This document shows positions 23,850 through 36,038 of a DNA stretch of 64,000 bases, one piece after another. Under the pieces are notes generated by a model. The model worked only from the letters and a program-made list of their open reading frames with translations, searched no databases and was not told the DNA's origin. The stretch covers positions 19,237,471 through 19,301,470 of the forward strand of contig JAIOJX010000027.1 in NCBI GenBank assembly GCA_022376925.1, given 5' to 3'. The position numbers were made by a program, and so were the translations under genes. Source of the stretch: Tragulus kanchil (Eukaryota; Chordata; Mammalia; Artiodactyla; Tragulidae). Position 1 is the stretch's first letter. Each line of letters starts with the position of its first letter.

Positions 23850-24660
23850 CCATATATAAATATAATATTCCACCATCTGCAAGTACCACCAGGCATTCCT
23901 TCTCTCACCTGCTGATGAACACTCAGGCGGTTTCCAGCCTGGGACCACTGTGAAGAGCGATGCTGTGGACACGTTTGTGCATGTGCCTGCCACAGACCTA
24001 CAAGCACTGCTTCTGGTTATGTAGCTAGGACTGACGGACACATATGGTAGACACGTGCTCCATCTCAGTAGCTACTGATGGTCTCCCGAAGTGACTGTAC
24101 TCAGCTCCTAACAGTGGATGATAGTTAAAACTGTTCAGTATCTTTGTAAAGTTGTGGTCCTCTTAATTTTAGCCATTCCTACACTGTATAGCAGTTTCCC
24201 GTCATGGTTTTAATTTGCAATTCCTGATGAGTGGTGAGATGGAACATGTTCTATGGGTTCCAGCTCTCGAGGTATCTGTTCAAGCCTTTTGCCTATGCCT
24301 GTATTGCGTGGTCTTTCCTTTTCCTATGGACTTTCAGAGATTCTGTATTCGTCATGCAGCCAAACATGCTACGTTTTATGTTTTACAAGTACTTTCTCCC
24401 AACCTATGGTTTAATGATGCAAACTGAAGTTTTAAGATGTTTATGAACCTAAGTTCCTAATTTTATCACAGTTAATGTATCAATACATATAATGCACATC
24501 TCTTTCCATGTGCATTATCCATTGACCAAACATCGATTACTGATCTGCAGTTCTACCTCTATCAAAAGTCAAGTGCCCATGTGTGATGGGCATTTTTTTC
24601 ACTCTCTGTTCTGCTCAATTAGCTTATTTTTCCTTCTGTCAACCCTAGGTTCTTTTCTAT
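23850..24660 (-). mobile_element. Old L1 LINE 3' region, antisense
   Basis: It shows the familiar antisense L1 landmarks: a TGATGAACACTCAGGCGG block, AGCGATGCTGTGGACACG, TTTTAATTTGCAATTCCTGA, then TCTGTTCAAGCCTTTTGCC. Decayed, with no intact frame. Confidence 0.75.
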
Positions 24661-25544
24661 CTGGTCGTTTTACATTTTGATACTCACTAGTGTATAATTG
24701 CTAGCTTTTCTAGATTTTAGGACGATTCCTGAGGTACAAACAGGACCCTCAACATTGTATGGGAGTGGAAGAAATAAGTGGTCAGCAAAAATAAACATGA
24801 CTTCATACAATGGTCAGTGCTGTGGAGACAATCAGACACAGGAAGGGTGAGAGAGTGGTTAGTCCAGGAACTGGGGCAGTTTTTGTGAAATGTTTCAAGA
24901 AATGCCCTCTGTGGAGATGACACTGGGGCTTCGGGGACAAGACAAGAGGGTAAACAGCCCTGAGACCGGAGAAGGAGGGGCGGCTGGGCAGAGGCCAGTG
25001 CGCATGGGCACATCAGTGAGGAAGAGTGACCGGAAGAAACCTGGTGAGGGATCAGGAAGGGCTGGCTCAGAGAATCCTGTCTCATTGTAGTGCTGAACAA
25101 AGAGCAAATGGTTTTTCAGAGGCAAAACTTGCAATGCTTATTAAAAAACCATGAACTATCTCCTATTTAACTCATTAGTCCCTTTTGCGGAAATATATTC
25201 CAGGAAACATATTCCACCCTAGGTCCTACAGCGATTATTTTAAACGTTTCCAGTCTCCAAAAATTCCCTGTCCTACCTCCCCGCCCCTGCGGTAGTCCCC
25301 CTTCCTAGAGGGCGAGCTGATCCCCTTGGTTTCAGAGAACAGAGACCTGTTCAGTCGCCCTTTTTAAGGTCTGTGGCGTGAGCCAGCGCCTCCCCTGTAC
25401 TCCACTCTGACCTCCCTCCGGCCCCCCGTGCTGGGCAGGGCCCTCCTGTTGCTGAAGGACAGTCCCTCCTGCACTCTCTGACCCCTGCTGCCTCCCCTCC
25501 TCCTCCACAACCCGTTCACGCGTTTCTCCTCTACTGCATGGGTG
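24661..25544. other. Non-coding DNA, partly old-repeat-like
   Basis: The stretch 24780-25080 has GA-rich text of the sort seen in ancient interspersed repeats, but I cannot assign a family. 25260-25540 is C-rich and unique. Confidence 0.35.
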
Positions 25545-25745
25545 CTCCATTGCTACGTCGTGGCTGACTCTTCACAGCCCTGTGGATGGTCGCCCACCAG
25601 GCTCCACTGTCCATGGAATTTTCCCAGCAAGGATACTGGAGCGGGCTACCACTACCTCTTCCAGGGCCTCTTCCTGATCTGAGGCTTGACTCCAAGGCTC
25701 CTGCATTGGCAGCTGGGTTCTTTACCCCTGAGCCACAGGGACACC
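25545..25745 (-). mobile_element. Bov-tA SINE, diverged
   Basis: It carries CTACGTCGTGGCTGACTC, CACCAGGCTCCACTGTCC, GATACTGGAGCGGGC and the end CCTGAGCCACAGGGACACC. The B-box region is altered. Confidence 0.87.
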
Positions 25746-25844
25746 CTCTCCTCCACTGTCATCTTCCATTTCCCCATCTCTGTCAACCCTTTCCTTTGAC
25801 AATTCAACTCACTCAAAATTCATCCATCACGAAAGCAACAAAGC

Positions 25845-28011
25845 AAAAGCCTCCCTTCCCTGTACTCTCTTGACCCTCTGAGGCAGCGTTCCTCCAGAGT
25901 GATTCTCCACCGCTCCTGCCTGTACTCCTGTCCTTCCCACCACCTCGCTCCTGATCCCACCCTTGCCCTGGAAAATGCTCTGGAAAACGTTTCTGACGTT
26001 CTCACTGTTCCTGCATCTTTTGACATCTCCAACCGCTTGCTGTGGATCTGCTTCAGGCGTGGCCTTGATCAGAGGGAGAAAGCCACCAAGAAGTGTGAAA
26101 AGTCCGAAACGTCTTATGATCCTGTCTGTAATGAGGCCTTCGTTAGTTTCTTTTGCACTGTTCCTGGTGGAGATATTATAAGGCATTTTTAAAAGAATGT
26201 TTGCAATCCCCTAGCTTGGATGAATTCCACACGTAAACCCTAGAAAAACACATGAGGATCCAGGTAATGGGTCAACACACAAACAGCCTGTGATTAGGAA
26301 AGGAAAGCTGCCGAGAAGAGTGTAGGGCGGAGGGAGGGACTGCTGGCTCCAGAGTGGGAAGACAGAAGTCTCTGGGACTTGGCTCTGGACATCAAGTGGC
26401 GCCCTCCCAATGACAGGACAGAGCACAGAGGACAGGGGTGGACTCAAGGGGACATGCTTTTGTCGTGGGTAATTCATTCCAATGATCTACTGAACGCTGG
26501 AACGTGTGTGTGCCCGTATTTTTGGGGGGGCAGGAGGCCTCTCTCATCTTTGCTCTCGTCTAACTGAGGACTCCATCCTCATGAATTTGGGCAACTAGAC
26601 TGTTTTATGAAATGGAAAGCAAAAAAAATAAAAAAGTATTCGCCCAGGCAAGAGATGTCACCTTCTATTCATTTCTGATGCATCTAGTTTCCCAACACAG
26701 CCAGCCAAGCTACAGGATAAAGTACATACAGTAAAATTATACCGACTTGCAAAAATTCTGATTTGAATTCAGGGTATTAATAGCAGAAGGAATGTTCTTT
26801 TGGGAGTAATCTAAGTGTTATATTTACCTTTGGTTGGCGAATATTTGCAGTGAGGAATTTCAAATGCAAATATTTTAAAAGCATAGCTGTTGGTAGAAAG
26901 ACACTGTGGGTACGTTTAAAAGCCCTCCTCCCTGTACTCTCTTGGCACCTCTTTAAAAAAAGGAAACCCCCCGTTCCTGGCCAGCAGTTCCTCCAGAGTG
27001 ATTCTCCACCGCTCCTGCCTGTACTCCTGTCCTTCCCACCACCTCGCTCCTGATCCCACCCTTGCCCTGGAAAATGCTCTGGAAAACGTTTCTGACGTTC
27101 TCACTGTTCCTGCATCTTTTGACATCTCCAACCGCTTGCTGTGGATCTGCTTCAGGCGTGGCCTTGATCAGAGGGAGAAAGCCACCAAGAAGTGTGAAAA
27201 GTCCGAAACGTCTTATGATCCTGTCTGTAATGAGGCCTTCGTTAGTTTCTTTTGCACTGTTCCTGGTGGAGATATTATAAGGCATTTTTAAAAGAATGTT
27301 TGCAATCCCCTAGCTTGGATGAATTCCACACGTAAACCCTAGAAAAACACATGAGGATCCAGGTAATGGGTCAACACACAAACAGCCTGTGATTAGGAAA
27401 GGAAAGCTGCCGAGAAGAGTGTAGGGCGGAGGGAGGGACTGCTGGCTCCAGAGTGGGAAGACAGAAGTCTCTGGGACTTGGCTCTGGACATCAAGTGGCG
27501 CCCTCCCAATGACAGGACAGAGCACAGAGGACAGGGGTGGACTCAAGGGGACATGCTTTTGTCGTGGGTAATTCATTCCAATGATCTACTGAACGCTGGA
27601 ACGTGTGTGTGCCCGTTTTTTTAGGGGCAGGAGGCCTCTCTCATCTTTGCTCTCGTCTAACTGAGGACTCCATCCTCATGAATTTGGGCAACTAGACTGT
27701 TTTATGAAATGGAAAGCAAAAAAAATAAAAAAGTATTCGCCCAGGCAAGAGATGTCACCTTCTATTCATTTCTGATGCATCTAGTTTCCCAACACAGCCA
27801 GCCAAGCTACAGGATAAAGTACATACAGTAAAATTATACCGACTTGCAAAAATTCTGATTTGAATTCAGGGTATTAATAGCAGAAGGAATGTTCTTTTGG
27901 GAGTAATCTAAGTGTTATATTTACCTTTGGTTGGCGAATATTTGCAGTGAGGAATTTCAAATGCAAATATTTTAAAAGCATAGCGTGTTGGTAGAAAGAC
28001 ACTGTGGGTAC
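25845..28011. repeat. Direct tandem duplication 7
   Basis: First copy 25845-26913, second copy 26918-28011; the offset is 1099. The second copy's head has about 28 additional bases of low-complexity sequence (TTTAAAAAAAGGAAACCCCC) absent from the first. From the GCAGTTCCTCCAGAG region onward they agree, apart from G-run and T-run differences near 26520 and 27616. Confidence 0.94.
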
Positions 28012-28887
28012 TTCTGTTTTCCTTAAAAAAAGGTTTTTCTTGACTTTTTTATTGGAATCCTAATGAGACCATAATTACGACTGAAAAAGGCGGGGGATGC
28101 AGCTGTTAAAAGCTTGGTGTTACTGTATATATAGTTCTTGCAATAAATAAAAAAAAAACAAAAACAAAAAAACCTGAAGCCATTCTAAGGAGGGGTAAAA
28201 AAAACCCCATAATTTAGCAAAGCAAATGTTGAACTCTTTATATCCTGGGTGTGCACAGACTGGTTTTTTTAACATAGATTTTTGAAGTTTGGTCATCATG
28301 GTTCCTCTAATTTTCTTTTAATTAGACTACACAGCACACACACACACAAAAACTTTAAAAGAAGTCCAACCTTTGTCTTTGTCCCTTCCACATGTATGCA
28401 AACCTAGGTGTTGTGATTATGAAACCAAACACATCCAGAAGCTAAAGATTCCGTTGTTTCCTCAGCTACCTCTCCACTTAGAAGTGCTGGATGCCTCTGC
28501 AAGCAAGAGAATGTGTCCTTTAACACGGACTGTGCGTGAGGGGTGAGTGTCTGTTAGCGGAGGACTGTGCTCTTCGGGACTTTCTTCTTCTGACTGAAAG
28601 CAGGTACGTGTATTTCTACCACACTAGACCAAAGGAAGCACTGTGTGCCTTCAAGAGAGGACTATAATCAATTGGATACAATTCAATTTATTTTACTTAA
28701 ACGGTTCCTAACGGCACTCTAATCCTTCTGGTCAAGTCCTGGACTGAGATTCAAGCAAACAAATGCTTTGTACAGACCAAGGGGGATGTTCAGAGGAGAG
28801 CCTAAGCAAAGATGCTCCTCAGACTGGTCAGGAACAGTGCATGTTAAGTGGACAGGCATGTTCAATCAGAAGCTGGGATGGTGGTGG
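28012..28887. other. Unique non-coding DNA
   Basis: A-rich simple stretches lie at 28144-28170 and a short CA run at 28335-28348. A GGT triplet run lies at 28877-28894 beside the next SINE. No gene or repeat family is recognised. Confidence 0.4.
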
Positions 28888-28890
28888 TGG

Positions 28891-29025
28891 TGGAGTTGTT
28901 CAATCATGGCTGACTCGCGAGACCCCAAACGCTGCAGCCCACCAGCCTCCTCTGTCCGTGGGATTTCCCAGGCAAGAATTCTGGAGGGGGTTGTCTTTTC
29001 CTCCTCCAAGAAGTTGGGGTAGTGA
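28891..29025 (-). mobile_element. Truncated Bov-tA SINE
   Basis: It carries GTTCAATCATGGCTGACTC, CAGCCCACCAGCCTCCTCTG, GGGATTTCCCAGGCAAG and TTTTCCTCCTCCAAG, then stops. The tRNA-like head is missing. Confidence 0.85.
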
Positions 29026-29656
29026 TAACACAACTCAAATCCTCCTCTTTTCTGTTCTCTGGATGAAAGAACAGAAAAGCACAACAATGGGAGAAACACA
29101 CAACAGACTTGTGAAGAAGACTGTCTTCCAAAAACGTTAAGTGGAGATTCAGTTGATCCTGAGGTGTTTCTGGGTGTCCCCCAACGCCTCCTCAAGGGCA
29201 TCCCCTCAAGCCTGACTCCCTTCCTTTGTAACTGGAGTCTTTGGGATGGTTAAGATGATCCCTGAAACCCTCTTCTCATCTCCTCGTGCCCTGAAACAGG
29301 AGGGCACTGTTATCTTGGCTAATAAAGTACATTTATGTCATAAATGCTGACCAATGTGAGTCTCCGATACAAACAGTCACCTTTCAGATGGAGAGCTTAA
29401 AAGCTTAGATTTCTCAGCCCTGGGAGAGTTGAATTACCATCACTTCCAGATTTTACAGTGTTGTCAAACACTGAGTTCTGAGTTTGGTGACTGTGTCCAT
29501 TTATATGACAGATGAATAATCCACATCTGAACCAGCTACTGTCAGAGAGTTATTACCTTGTAGTAAATAACACAAGATAGGTGCCTTCAGAATGAGGTAA
29601 GGTTATATTAGAAGCCTGGGGCTGAATGAAGAGGCTAAAGGCTACCTTCACATGTT
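29026..29656. other. Unique non-coding DNA
   Basis: No repeat or reading frame of interest is seen. Confidence 0.4.
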
Positions 29657-29862
29657 TACTTCCCTGGTGGCTCAGATGGTAAAGACTCCTCCTGCAGTGC
29701 AGGAGACCTGGGTTCAATCCCTGGGTCAAGAAGATTCTCCCGGAGAAGAGAATAGCAACCCACTCCGGTATTCCTGCCTGGAGAATACCCAGGACAGAGG
29801 AGCCTGGCGGGCTACATTCCATAGGGTCGCAAAGAGTCAGACACAACTGAAGCAACCAAGCA
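29657..29862 (+). mobile_element. Bov-tA SINE, forward
   Basis: The head is ACTTCCCTGGTGGCTCAG, the B box is GGTTCAATCCCTGGG, the body is CAACCCACTCCGGTATTCC, and it ends GTCGCAAAGAGTCAGACAC. Confidence 0.94.
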
Positions 29863-30297
29863 CATCAACTTCTGCACACACTGCCTCCCTATGGCCCAGG
29901 GTTCACCACACCCTCTGGAGGGACAACACGAGGCAGAGATAGAAGGAGCAGGGGTCACAGTTCCTCAGGCTCCTCAGTGCTCTACTGCAGAGTTGGTCAT
30001 CTCCCCATTTTCAGGGCCTCCCGTCTGTCTAGAACCATGGCCGCTCCGCTCTCTCAGCTCACCTCCTTTACTATCTTGTCCTCCTGGATCTGAGGCATTC
30101 ACCAAAGCCTGGCTGAACTGGTTACCCGGCCCCAGCTCCTCCTGGCTAAGCTGCTCCAGGCCCATCACTGCACCTCTGCTGATCACACAGCTCTGCTTTA
30201 CCTTCAGTCATCCTCTGCTTATCTCCCACGAGCCCCCTTGACTCAGCTCAAGTTGTAGGAATAAGACACCATAGACGGGGCAGCTTAAGAAACAGTG

Positions 30298-30635
30298 ATG
30301 CATTTTCTTTTTTTTTTTTTTCATAATGTTTTTAAATTTTGGGGGCTCTTTTATTGGTCCTTTATTCATTTATTTTCATCCACCTTAATTCTTTGGCCCG
30401 TGTGGGCCTCCCATCCCAGTGGCCTCTCTCGTTGCAGAGCACCGGCTCTGGGCACATGCGCTGCAGAGTGCTGGCTCGTAGTTGGACACACCAGTCCTGC
30501 CACTGTGACATATGAGATCTTCCTGTGCCAGGGATCGAACCGGTGCCCTTGCACTGCAAGGCAGACTCTTAACCCACTGGACCACCAGGAAAGCCCTGTA
30601 TTTTAAATAATTTTTAAAAATTGAATGCATTTTCT
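30298..30635 (-). mobile_element. CHR-type SINE with 11-base target-site duplication
   Basis: ATGCATTTTCT occurs at 30298-30308 and 30625-30635. Between them is a reverse-strand CHR SINE: poly-T, GGCCCGTGTGGGCCTCCC, CAGAGCACCGGCTCTGGGC, the B-box core GGGATCGAACCGGTGCCC, and the head CCACTGGACCACCAGGAAAG. It inserted into the LTR at 30250. Confidence 0.92.
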
Positions 30636-30847
30636 TGCAGTTCTGCAAGCTGGGTCTCTGGAGATCAAGGTGACCACAGGGTTGGCATCTGCGAGACAGC
30701 CCTCTGGGGCTGCAGCTGCCGCCTCTCTGGCTGCGTTCTCACGTGGCCTGTCCTTGGTGCCTGCATTTGGAAAGAGCTCTCTTCCTCCTCCTGTGAGGCC
30801 CACAATCCCACTGAATTCAGACTCTCCCTCATGACTTTAGTTAACTT

Positions 30848-31010
30848 GAAAGTGAAAGTGTCAGTTGCTCAGTCATGTCTGACTCTTTGTAACCCCGTGG
30901 ACTGTAGCCTGCCAGGCTTTTCTGTCCATAGCATTTCCCAAGCAAGAATACAGGAGTGGGCAGCCATTCCTGGGTCTCCTGCATTACAGGAAGATTTTTT
31001 TACTGTCTGA
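30848..31010 (-). mobile_element. Bov-tA SINE with internal deletion
   Basis: It carries GAAAGTGTCAGTTGCTCAG, GACTCTTTGTAACCCCGTGG and GGAGTGGGCAGCCATTCC, then jumps to TGGGTCTCCTGCATTACAGG. The middle of the element is lost. It interrupts the antisense LTR. Confidence 0.88.
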
Positions 31011-31133
31011 GTTTACTTCCTAAATGCCCTGTTCCCCCAATCAGTCATATTTCAGGTTTGGGCTTCAGCATGTTAATTTGGGAGAGGGGCACAATTTACT
31101 CCATAGCACCCCCTTCAAATAATGCAGATTTTA

Positions 31134-33462
31134 CCCATGCCTTGATGACCACAAATTCCTTCACAGCAGAAACGCTCATACTCCCAGAACGGTGGCACCA
31201 TCACCCTGAAAGCAGGACTGAGCACCGCCTTGATGCACCGACAGACCACAGTCACCTCCGACAAGATGCGGCCCTCACTCAGATGTCCCTGCAGTGGCTC
31301 GTCACCCCGGCTCACTTCTCGGCCTTAAAAATGGCACACCTCAGACGCTGCCTCGGATTACAGACCTGTCTGGCTCCTGAGTCACAGAACAGCAGCAAAC
31401 TGTAACTAATCAGTGTTTTACGGCCTTAATTAAACTACTCACTTACAAATAAAATGCAACACTTAACATCAGGTCCCAGTTTCTCAAAGCCGCATTAATA
31501 TTATAAAATGATTATTGCAGACAGGCACATTCTTTTACTGCTCACTAGGGCACCCGGTACCCACGCAGGGGCAGTAAATTCTTAATTATCACAGACGCTG
31601 AAGACCACGGTTCCTCAGTCCCTCGGCCTTGTCCTGGCAGCGTCCCACCTTCCAAGGCCTCTTTTATGGAGAAGCTTCTGGGCTTTTTCACCTCCCTCCC
31701 TTTCCATTCCCAAGAGACGCTACTTTAACCGTCACCCTCTGAGAGCAAGCTGGACGATCCGGGACTGTCCCTTGCGACGCCACGGACTACAGGGAGCAAA
31801 ATGGTCCGCCCTCGGCTCGGAGCGGGGCGTGCGGGGGGTGGCTCTGTTGTGAATTCTGCAGCTCAAGCCATGACAATTTCTCTCCCTAAGCCCCGCCCCC
31901 CACAGAGCTGTTTCCGACGGACCACCACCATCGTCTCTTATTAGCCAATGTAAGACTCGTAATACCTTGGTGGAATTTTTGTAGGGGTAGAAATCACGTA
32001 CCTTACATAACGGAGGTGGGAGTTGATTTACATGGCGATAGTGTGGGCTCTAAGGAGACAGTATTTGAGCACTAGTCATTAGCCCAAAAGGAAATTTTTA
32101 ATGGTAACAGGGAACGCACCCCACCAGCTGGCAGCATGACAGAGCAGAGACGGGATAGCACGCTTGGCCAAGCTCGCATCCATCTGAGCTCTGCGACTTC
32201 ACCAGTGCAGCCCCTGGGGAGGTTCAGGTTCCCTTTATACTTGGCCGGACGCTATTTCCTGATGTGCACAGGGCAAGAAAATGGTTTCTTGCGGAAGCCC
32301 ATGCCTTGATGACCAAAAATTTTCCCGCAGAAACGCTCATACTCCCAGAACGGTGGCACCATCACCCTGAAAGCAGGACTGAGCACCGCCTTGATGCACC
32401 GACAGACCACAGTCACCTCCGACAAGATGCGGCCCTCACTCAGATGTCCCTGCAGTGGCTCGTCACCCCGGCTCACTTCTCGGCCTTAAAAATGGCACAC
32501 CTCAGACGCTGCCTCGGATTACAGACCTGTCTGGCTCCTGAGTCACAGAACAGCAGCAAACTGTAACTAATCAGTGTTTTACGGCCTTAATTAAACTACT
32601 CACTTACAAATAAAATGCAACACTTAACATCAGGTCCCAGTTTCTCAAAGCCGCATTAATATTATAAAATGATTATTGCAGACAGGCACATTCTTTTACT
32701 GCTCACTAGGGCACCCGGTACCCACGCAGGGGCAGTAAATTCTTAATTATCACAGACGCTGAAGACCACGGTTCCTCAGTCCCTCGGCCTTGTCCTGGCA
32801 GCGTCCCACCTTCCAAGGCCTCTTTTATGGAGAAGCTTCTGGGCTTTTTCACCTCCCTCCCTTTCCATTCCCAAGAGACGCTACTTTAACCGTCACCCTC
32901 TGAGAGCAAGCTGGACGATCCGGGACTGTCCCTTGCGACGCCACGGACTACAGGGAGCAAAATGGTCCGCCCTCGGCTCGGAGCGGGGCGTGCGGGGGGT
33001 GGCTCTGTTGTGAATTCTGCAGCTCAAGCCATGACAATTTCTCTCCCTAAGCCCCGCCCCCCACAGAGCTGTTTCCGACGGACCACCACCATCGTCTCTT
33101 ATTAGCCAATGTAAGACTCGTAATACCTTGGTGGAATTTTTGTAGGGGTAGAAATCACGTACCTTACATAACGGAGGTGGGAGTTGATTTACATGGCGAT
33201 AGTGTGGGCTCTAAGGCGAGACAGTATTTGAGCACTAGTCATTAGCCCAAAAGGAAATTTTTAATGGTAACAGGGAACGCACCCCACCAGCTGGCAGCAT
33301 GACAGAGCAGAGACGGGATAGCACGCTTGGCCAAGCTCGCATCCATCTGAGCTCTGCGACTTCACCAGTGCAGCCCCTGGGGAGGTTCAGGTTCCCTTTA
33401 TACTTGGCCGGACGCTATTTCCTGATGTGCACAGGGCAAGAAAATGGTTTTGCGCGGGAAGC
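31134..33462. repeat. Direct tandem duplication 8
   Basis: First copy 31134-32298, second copy 32298-33462; the offset is 1161-1162. The seam joins GCGGAAGC to CCCATGCC. The second copy's head differs (AAAAATTTTCCCGCAG against ACAAATTCCTTCACAGCAG). The first copy's tail differs at TTTCTTGCGGAAGC against TTTTGCGCGGGAAGC. Confidence 0.96.
31395..31930. other. Unique block, possible conserved non-coding element with CpG-rich patch, copy 1
   Basis: Homeodomain-type AT motifs (CCTTAATTAAACTAC near 31425, GCATTAATATTATAAAATG near 31492, TTAATTATCAC near 31582) are followed at 31750-31850 by a CpG-rich patch (CGGCTCGGAGCGGGGCGTG). No repeat is recognised. It is repeated at about 32560-33090 as part of duplication 8. 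Confidence 0.4.
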
Positions 33463-33584
33463 ACTCACCGGGTTCCAATCATATCAAATAGCTCCTTACA
33501 AAATATCGTGATGACCTCACTGGAAATCCATTAGAAATGTACAGATTATATTAACTTCATGAAAATGTTCTTTTCTAGACTTAT

Positions 33585-33660
33585 ATACTAGGTAGGGGCC
33601 TTTGGGATTATCCAGTCTAAATCTCTCATTACAGATGAAAGTACTGTGGTAACGCAAAAT
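33585..33660 (+). mobile_element. MIR/L2-like fragment
   Basis: GGGGCCTTTGGGATTATCC, then CTCATTACAGATGAAAG, follows the old 'atcatccag...ttttacagatgagg' pattern of the ancient MIR/L2 tail. Very short, so tentative. Confidence 0.4.
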
Positions 33661-34384
33661 CAGTTGTCTGTGGTTGATCAATTATATGCTCAGAAAAAAG
33701 TCAGTGGACTGGAAAAGGGTCATTGTCTCTGCGTAGAATGAATTCACCTAGAACCTGCAGGTACGCGTGCTTCCTAGAAGCCTTTGATTAAGGCAGTGGA
33801 GGAGGCAGAAGACATGGCAATCCTGAGACCTGTACCATGTAAATTCAGAACACAGCAATCAACATCTACTCCAGAAGATTTTTATAATCTGCTGTTGGGG
33901 CTCAAATGCCCACCATTAGAAGCCTCCTGTGGAACTGAGACTTTTATCACCAGGGAAACTCAGTTAATAGGCAAAATACTGTGTATGAAGCATGAAGGCT
34001 TTCAAATCCTCATTAGCGTATTCTTAACTTATCATGAACTAGATTATAAGCATATATAAAAATGAGACAGGCCAACCTGATACACTGATGGAAAAGACAC
34101 TGAGGGCAGCAGAAGAGCACGGTGCTTGCTCCTTTGCCCGATAAAAGCAGCAAGCTGGTGCAAGGGCCGGGAAGAGGCAGCTGGGCGTCTGAGGACTGTG
34201 GGGTGGACACAGGCGAAAGGATTTATAAGAGGAAGTCAGGGAGATGCCGAGAAAGAACCCTTCCTTCTCGGTCATTCAGAACAGGCTGGTGGCCCCCCAA
34301 TGAAATAGTAGTATGACGTTCATTCTAGGCAAGCAGACACGAAACAAAACTGGTAGTGAATTAAATAGCGGTCTTCTTAAGGAG
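33661..34384. other. Unique non-coding DNA
   Basis: Short open frames of up to 91 codons only. No repeat recognised. Confidence 0.35.
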
Positions 34385-34590
34385 AAGAACACAGATCACG
34401 GAGTCAGACAGACATGTCCATACAGCCCCATCTTCCTTCCTCTCCACCACCTAACAGCTCATGCTCTCGAGAAAGCCACCTACAACTGAGCATCACTCTC
34501 TTCCGATGTAAAGCGAGATGAATGTACTCTCTGGGAGTACTTAGAAGCATTGCATCTGACGTAAATATGGTAGATATTCAAGATCGAGTA
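34385..34590 (+). mobile_element. MIR-like SINE, decayed
   Basis: It carries ACAGATCACGGAGTCAGAC, then CCACCTAACAGCTCATG, ACTCTCTTCCGATGTAAAG and GAATGTACTCTCTGGGAG. The order resembles a MIR with substitutions throughout. Confidence 0.45.
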
Positions 34591-34943
34591 CATGTAAGAA
34601 CAAAGAGGATATTTATGTGCCTGGAAATGACAGTTTTATAAATGGAACATCCCCAACTGCCGAAGTCCAGTCTGAACACCCAGGAAAATCCTCCAAGGAT
34701 GGGGCTTCCATGTGCCCACGACCACCCAGTTGCTACGCCAGTCTCTTCTATGCAATATTAAACCTCAGAGTCTTTCAGTCCACAAAATGCCTAACTTGTC
34801 CACATAATGCCTGACGAGGTTCACTTAAGGAGGACAACTGCTGGCAAAACCAACAGATCACAAAGCCCAGGGTATCTGGGGACACAGTTTAGGCAATTGC
34901 TCACTTCATGTCCTTCCTTCTATTCACAGTGTTTGTTTCCCTC

Positions 34944-35235
34944 AGAGCAGCAAAGCGGGGGCTTCCCAGGTGGTCCAGTGGGTAAGGACACCACCTTGCA
35001 GTACAAGGGGTGCCGATCTGATCCCTGGCCTGGGAAGATCCCACATGCCGTGGAGCAGCTGGATGGATGTGTCCAACTACCGAGCCAGAGCTCTGGAGCG
35101 CATGCGCCCAGAGCCGGTGCTCTGCAGCGAGAGAGGCCACTGAGATGCGAGGCCCACACAGGCCAAAGAACAAAGAAATAATTGAAAGACCAACAGAAGT
35201 GGCAAAAAAGAAAAGAAAAGAAGAAAGAGCAGCAA
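34944..35235 (+). mobile_element. CHR-type SINE with target-site duplication, copy 1
   Basis: AGAGCAGCAA flanks it at 34944 and 35226. The head is GCTTCCCAGGTGGTCCAGTG. It continues with ATCTGATCCCTGGCCTGGG, AAGATCCCACATGCCGTGG and GAGCCGGTGCTCTGCAG. The tail is A-rich (AAAAAAGAAAAGAAAAG). Confidence 0.93.
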
Positions 35236-36038
35236 CGCGCATGGGGCTAGAAGTAAAAAAGTGCCAGATCTGCACTCAAGACCAGCTGATTCCTCCTGAC
35301 AAAATTCTGAGCTTGGCTGCTGTATCACGCTCACTTGGAATTTACAGCATCACTTGGGATTTACCACTGTGTCATTTGTAACACATGCTCACCTAAAGGG
35401 ACCTGAAATTCAAGTTTAGGAAGAAAAATGCCAGGAGGTCACCACCTGACAGCACTCAGCTTTCTGAAAGGAATTATCTGGAATTGTAGGTCTACTTTCC
35501 AAAGGCTGGTAAACACCTAGTAATTATCTGGAGGACCGTGTGCAGCTTCGACACCGGAGCCTGGCAGACAATGTCGGCAGGAATGAGGCTAAGGACACAG
35601 ACTCACGGGCTCTCATGATGAAAAAAAACACAATGATGACATTTTAGAAACTGTCTTCACCTACTTATTTTCTAGCACAATGATGTTACAGTCTGGAAAA
35701 CGGTGATTTTAGAACAGCATTGCATCTGACTTTGGATCGAATGTCCAGTTTTCTGCGAAGTCCAGTCTGAACACCCAGGAAAATCCTCCAAGGATGGGGC
35801 TTCCATGTGCCCACGACCACCCAGTTGCTACGCCAGTCTCTTCTATGCAATATTAAACCTCAGAGTCTTTCAGTCCACAAAATGCCTAACTTGTCCACAT
35901 AATGCCTGACGAGGTTCACTTAAGGAGGACAACTGCTGGCAAAACCAACAGATCACAAAGCCCAGGGTATCTGGGGACACAGTTTAGGCAATTGCTCACT
36001 TCATGTCCTTCCTTCTATTCACAGTGTTTGTTTCCCTC

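Larger units (their letters stand above)
30250..31112 (-). mobile_element. MaLR-type LTR, antisense, broken by two SINEs
   Basis: Three segments (30250-30308, 30625-30847, 31011-31112) read as the reverse complement of an old ERVL-MaLR-like LTR. Landmarks are AAGACACCATAGACGGGGC at the left, GTTCTGCAAGCTGGG, then GAGAGGGGCACAATTTACTC and CCATAGCA at the right. A CHR SINE and a Bov-tA SINE sit between the segments. It is a regulatory-type LTR fragment with no viral coding sequence. A related LTR lies in the opposite orientation at 56030. Confidence 0.6.

Noticed and set aside
29657..29862. tRNA gene suggested by A-box and B-box-like words
   Set aside because: The words belong to the tRNA-derived head of a Bov-tA SINE; no cloverleaf with an intact anticodon arm is seen.
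34901..35275. Overlapping 100-125 codon frames that recur at several loci (also near 37789, 58035, 59184)
   Set aside because: They are translations of the CHR SINE and its flanks; similarity between loci reflects the SINE family.
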